Below, one piece after another: positions 15,065 through 16,160 of a stretch of 16,160 bases of DNA. The stretch is from Holosporales bacterium (GTDB taxonomy: Bacteria; Pseudomonadota; Alphaproteobacteria; RUG11792), in contig JAISFY010000045.1 of the NCBI GenBank assembly GCA_031263345.1, positions 1 through 16,160 on the forward strand, given 5' to 3'. The translations under genes were made by a program, and so were the position numbers. Below the pieces are notes generated by a model, which was given only the letters and a program-made list of their open reading frames with translations, searched no databases and had not been told where the DNA came from. How positions within the stretch are numbered: the stretch's first letter is position 1; every line of letters begins with the position of its first letter.

Positions 15065-15085
15065 TTTTCAGATTATATCTGAAAA
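15065..15085 (-). promoter_or_regulatory. Palindrome containing the likely -10 of the tRNA gene
   Basis: A perfect inverted repeat, TTTTCAGAT-TAT-ATCTGAAAA, has nine-base arms. Read on the minus strand it contains TATAAT (15077-15072), placed about 27 bases before the tRNA 5' end, right for a tRNA promoter with a short leader. No good -35 is seen 16-18 bases upstream. No T-run follows on either strand, so a terminator is unlikely. Confidence 0.4.
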
Positions 15086-15205
15086 AGAGCCGAAAATCTA
15101 GCGAATTTGTTAATAGATAAAAATGATCTTAGAGCTTGAGCTTAAACCCCCATATACCGTAATCTAGAAGAAATTCTATAAATTAATATTTTATCACATC
15201 ATGAT

Positions 15206-15219
15206 CGTAATGTATTACG
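15206..15219. repeat. Perfect 14-base palindrome CGTAAT-GT-ATTACG
   Basis: The inverted repeat lies in the 200-base gap between the tRNA promoter and dgkA, about 30 bases upstream of the candidate dgkA -35. The rest of the gap (15086-15250) is AT-rich and shows only a small hairpin TAGAA-GAAA-TTCTA near 15166-15179. No open frame in it looks coding. Confidence 0.4.
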
Positions 15220-15250
15220 CCAGTAAGATTCTCAATGTGCTATCCTGATC

Positions 15251-15278
15251 TTAATCGATCTCGGACGGGTTCTAAACT
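15251..15278 (+). promoter_or_regulatory. Weak candidate dgkA promoter
   Basis: TTAATC (15251-15256) and TAAACT (15273-15278) are 16 bases apart. The implied start near 15285 would favour the TTG at 15312 as the dgkA start. Both hexamers match the consensus only partly. Confidence 0.25.
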
Positions 15279-15311
15279 ATTCCTCCAGCTAAGATATTCT
15301 TCATCAAATCA

Positions 15312-15638
15312 TTGATTTGGGCTTGGAAATATTCGGTAGATGGGTTACGAGCAATTTCGAAGGAAAGAGCTTTTCGTCAGGAACTTATGCTGGGAGCTCT
15401 CCTTTTTGGAATCGAATGTTTCAGAGAAACCTCAGTTAATGCCCGTCTGTTTCTACTTGGAGCATTCATCCTCGTTCTCGTAACCGAATGTCTCAACTCA
15501 GCGATCGAAACGATCGTAGACCGAATCGGTATAGAGCAACATCCATTATCCAAAAAGGCAAAAGACCTAGGTAGCGCTGCCGTTCTTATTACTCTGGTAC
15601 ATTTTACCATCGTGTGGATAATCTCCTGGTTCTGGTAG
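15312..15638 (+). CDS. dgkA: Diacylglycerol kinase DgkA (integral membrane)
   Basis: This small trimeric inner-membrane kinase phosphorylates diacylglycerol to phosphatidic acid, recycling the lipid left when phospholipid head groups are used for envelope modification, for example by phosphoethanolamine transferases. From TTG at 15312 it has 108 residues; no ATG is available. Three membrane helices are visible (about 26-50, 46-66 and 86-107). Active-site residues are all present: Glu18, Glu24 (AFRQE), Glu59, Asn62 and Glu66 in ECLNSAIETIVDR, and Lys84-Asp85 in AKDLGSAAV. These are each ten lower than the E. coli numbers (28, 34, 69, 72, 76, 94, 95). The N-terminus is therefore ten residues short of E. 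coli DgkA. The frame stays open upstream for 12 codons to a stop at 15273, including an ATT at 15279 that would restore the surface helix (PPAKIFFIKS). The start is uncertain, the identity is not. Stand-alone gene. Confidence 0.93.
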   Translation: MIWAWKYSVDGLRAISKERAFRQELMLGALLFGIECFRETSVNARLFLLGAFILVLVTECLNSAIETIVDRIGIEQHPLSKKAKDLGSAAVLITLVHFTIVWIISWFW

Positions 15639-15819
15639 AATTATTCCACAATATCTTGGGAGGAACGCAAGTCGGCAGATACCGGCCGGTGAGAATAGGC
15701 TACCTCCCAAACTATCAGAATCAGAGTTATTGCTAGGAGACACGGGGCGGAGAAGCGGAATGTACAAGGAGGTACATGAGATACCGTATCTGGAGTCAAC
15801 GGAAAAAAAAGGACAAAGG
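15639..15819. other. Structured intergenic stretch between dgkA and the IS110 remnant
   Basis: No convincing gene is seen. It is richer in GC than its surroundings and holds two close palindromes, ATGTAC-AAGGAG-GTACAT (15760-15777) and AGATAC-C-GTATCT (15779-15791), followed by an A8 run (15801-15808). It lies on the 3' side of the IS110-type transposase end, so part of it may be the right end of that element; no terminal repeat can be identified with confidence. Confidence 0.35.
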
Positions 15820-16116
15820 TCATTGAGCGAATGCTGAGGCACTGTCGAAACGCTGTCCATTTTTCAGCATGCCAAAGAACACATGCATCAATTTCCTCAT
15901 CACAGCACACACGATTACCTTGGCTAGTTTGTCCTTGTTTTCAAGTCTTTTCACGAACTGAGCAAAGCCTTTGTTGTGATTTTTCACAGCTATGGCCGCC
16001 ATATACAAAGTTTTTCTTACAGACTGAATTCCTGCCTTAGATAACCTGAGATTCGCGAAAGAGCTGATGAACCCCCTAGAAAAAAGACAGCGGAACGCAT
16101 AAAGTACGTAGAGATT
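15820..16116 (-). pseudogene. IS110-family transposase, decayed C-terminal fragment
   Basis: On the minus strand the frame from 16116 to the stop at 15820 codes 98 residues with no start of its own. The block LSKAGIQSVRKTLYMAAIAVKNHN, read in two pieces around RKTLYMAA, matches the C-terminal transposase_20 region of IS110 elements (family pattern R(I/L)SKAG..xxR(K/R)xLYMAAL). It continues with FVKRL, KVIVCAVMRKLMHVFFGML and NGQRF, equivalent to the family ending KxAxxAxMRKLLxxLNAMLRDG. Upstream the similarity fades near 16070 (SRGFISS, where the family has xPREF/xSG), and a TAA at 16117-16119 closes the frame. No other frame to 16160 continues the family sequence, so at least this copy is broken by substitution or frameshift. 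Intact IS110 transposases have about 310-400 residues. The rest would lie beyond the window, if present. Confidence 0.7.
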
Positions 16117-16160
16117 TTAACAAAAACGTATACATTATGGTTCCACTAGTTGAGATTTTT

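Noticed and set aside
15640..15834. A plus-strand open frame directly after dgkA
   Set aside because: There is no start codon before its middle, no ribosome site and no recognised family; it is probably chance in a GC-richer patch.
15641..15910. An 89-codon minus-strand frame with a hydrophobic stretch after dgkA
   Set aside because: It overlaps the IS110 transposase end in another frame, has no ribosome site and shows no family pattern.

Overview
The window reads as chromosome of an AT-rich alphaproteobacterium, probably host-associated (Rickettsiales or Holosporales type). This placement is an inference. It rests on one LolC/LolE-type permease, an FtsB with the alphaproteobacterial 'DP(D)xLxERxRxxLxYxxPxExV'-like tail, a terminase of the gene-transfer-agent type, and a contractile type VI secretion (T6SS) sheath pair in a low-GC background. 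Coding is dense and mostly on the minus strand. Only three genes are on the plus strand: a small secreted protein, the terminase and dgkA.

Layout. (1) Positions 1-2420, minus: tssB, tssC and the first 103 codons of a DegP/HtrA-like secreted protein form a tight T6SS operon with a good promoter. Divergent to it, 2512-3060 carries a small secreted, basic, His/Arg-rich protein that I do not recognise. (2) Positions 3162-5305, minus: pal, ftsB and a LolC/E permease, all envelope and division functions. (3) Positions 5504-9727, minus: a three-gene transcription unit of kdsA (Kdo synthesis), pepP (three-domain aminopeptidase P) and an EptC/CptA-like phosphoethanolamine transferase. kdsA and pepP are one base apart, and a -35/-10 pair precedes kdsA. 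(4) Positions 9834-13550: ftsK (minus) diverges from a complete, solitary phage/GTA-type terminase large subunit (plus). (5) Positions 13547-15045, minus: xseA, whose stop codon shares a CTAG tetramer with the terminase stop, and a CAU-anticodon tRNA that looks like tRNA-Ile2. (6) Positions 15251-16160: dgkA (plus), then a structured non-coding stretch, then a decayed IS110-family transposase 3' end (minus).

Together these genes cover outer-membrane and LPS building (kdsA, eptC-like, lolC/E, pal, dgkA), division and chromosome segregation (ftsB, ftsK), DNA repair (xseA) and an injection machine (tssBC). The points most worth a second look are the HtrA-like protein, which appears to have Asn where the catalytic His should be, inside a T6SS operon; the unknown secreted protein divergent from tssB; and the stand-alone terminase with intact ATPase and nuclease motifs but no other phage gene in view. 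No base stretch longer than 300 lacks a gene. I saw no CRISPR array, rRNA or replication origin.
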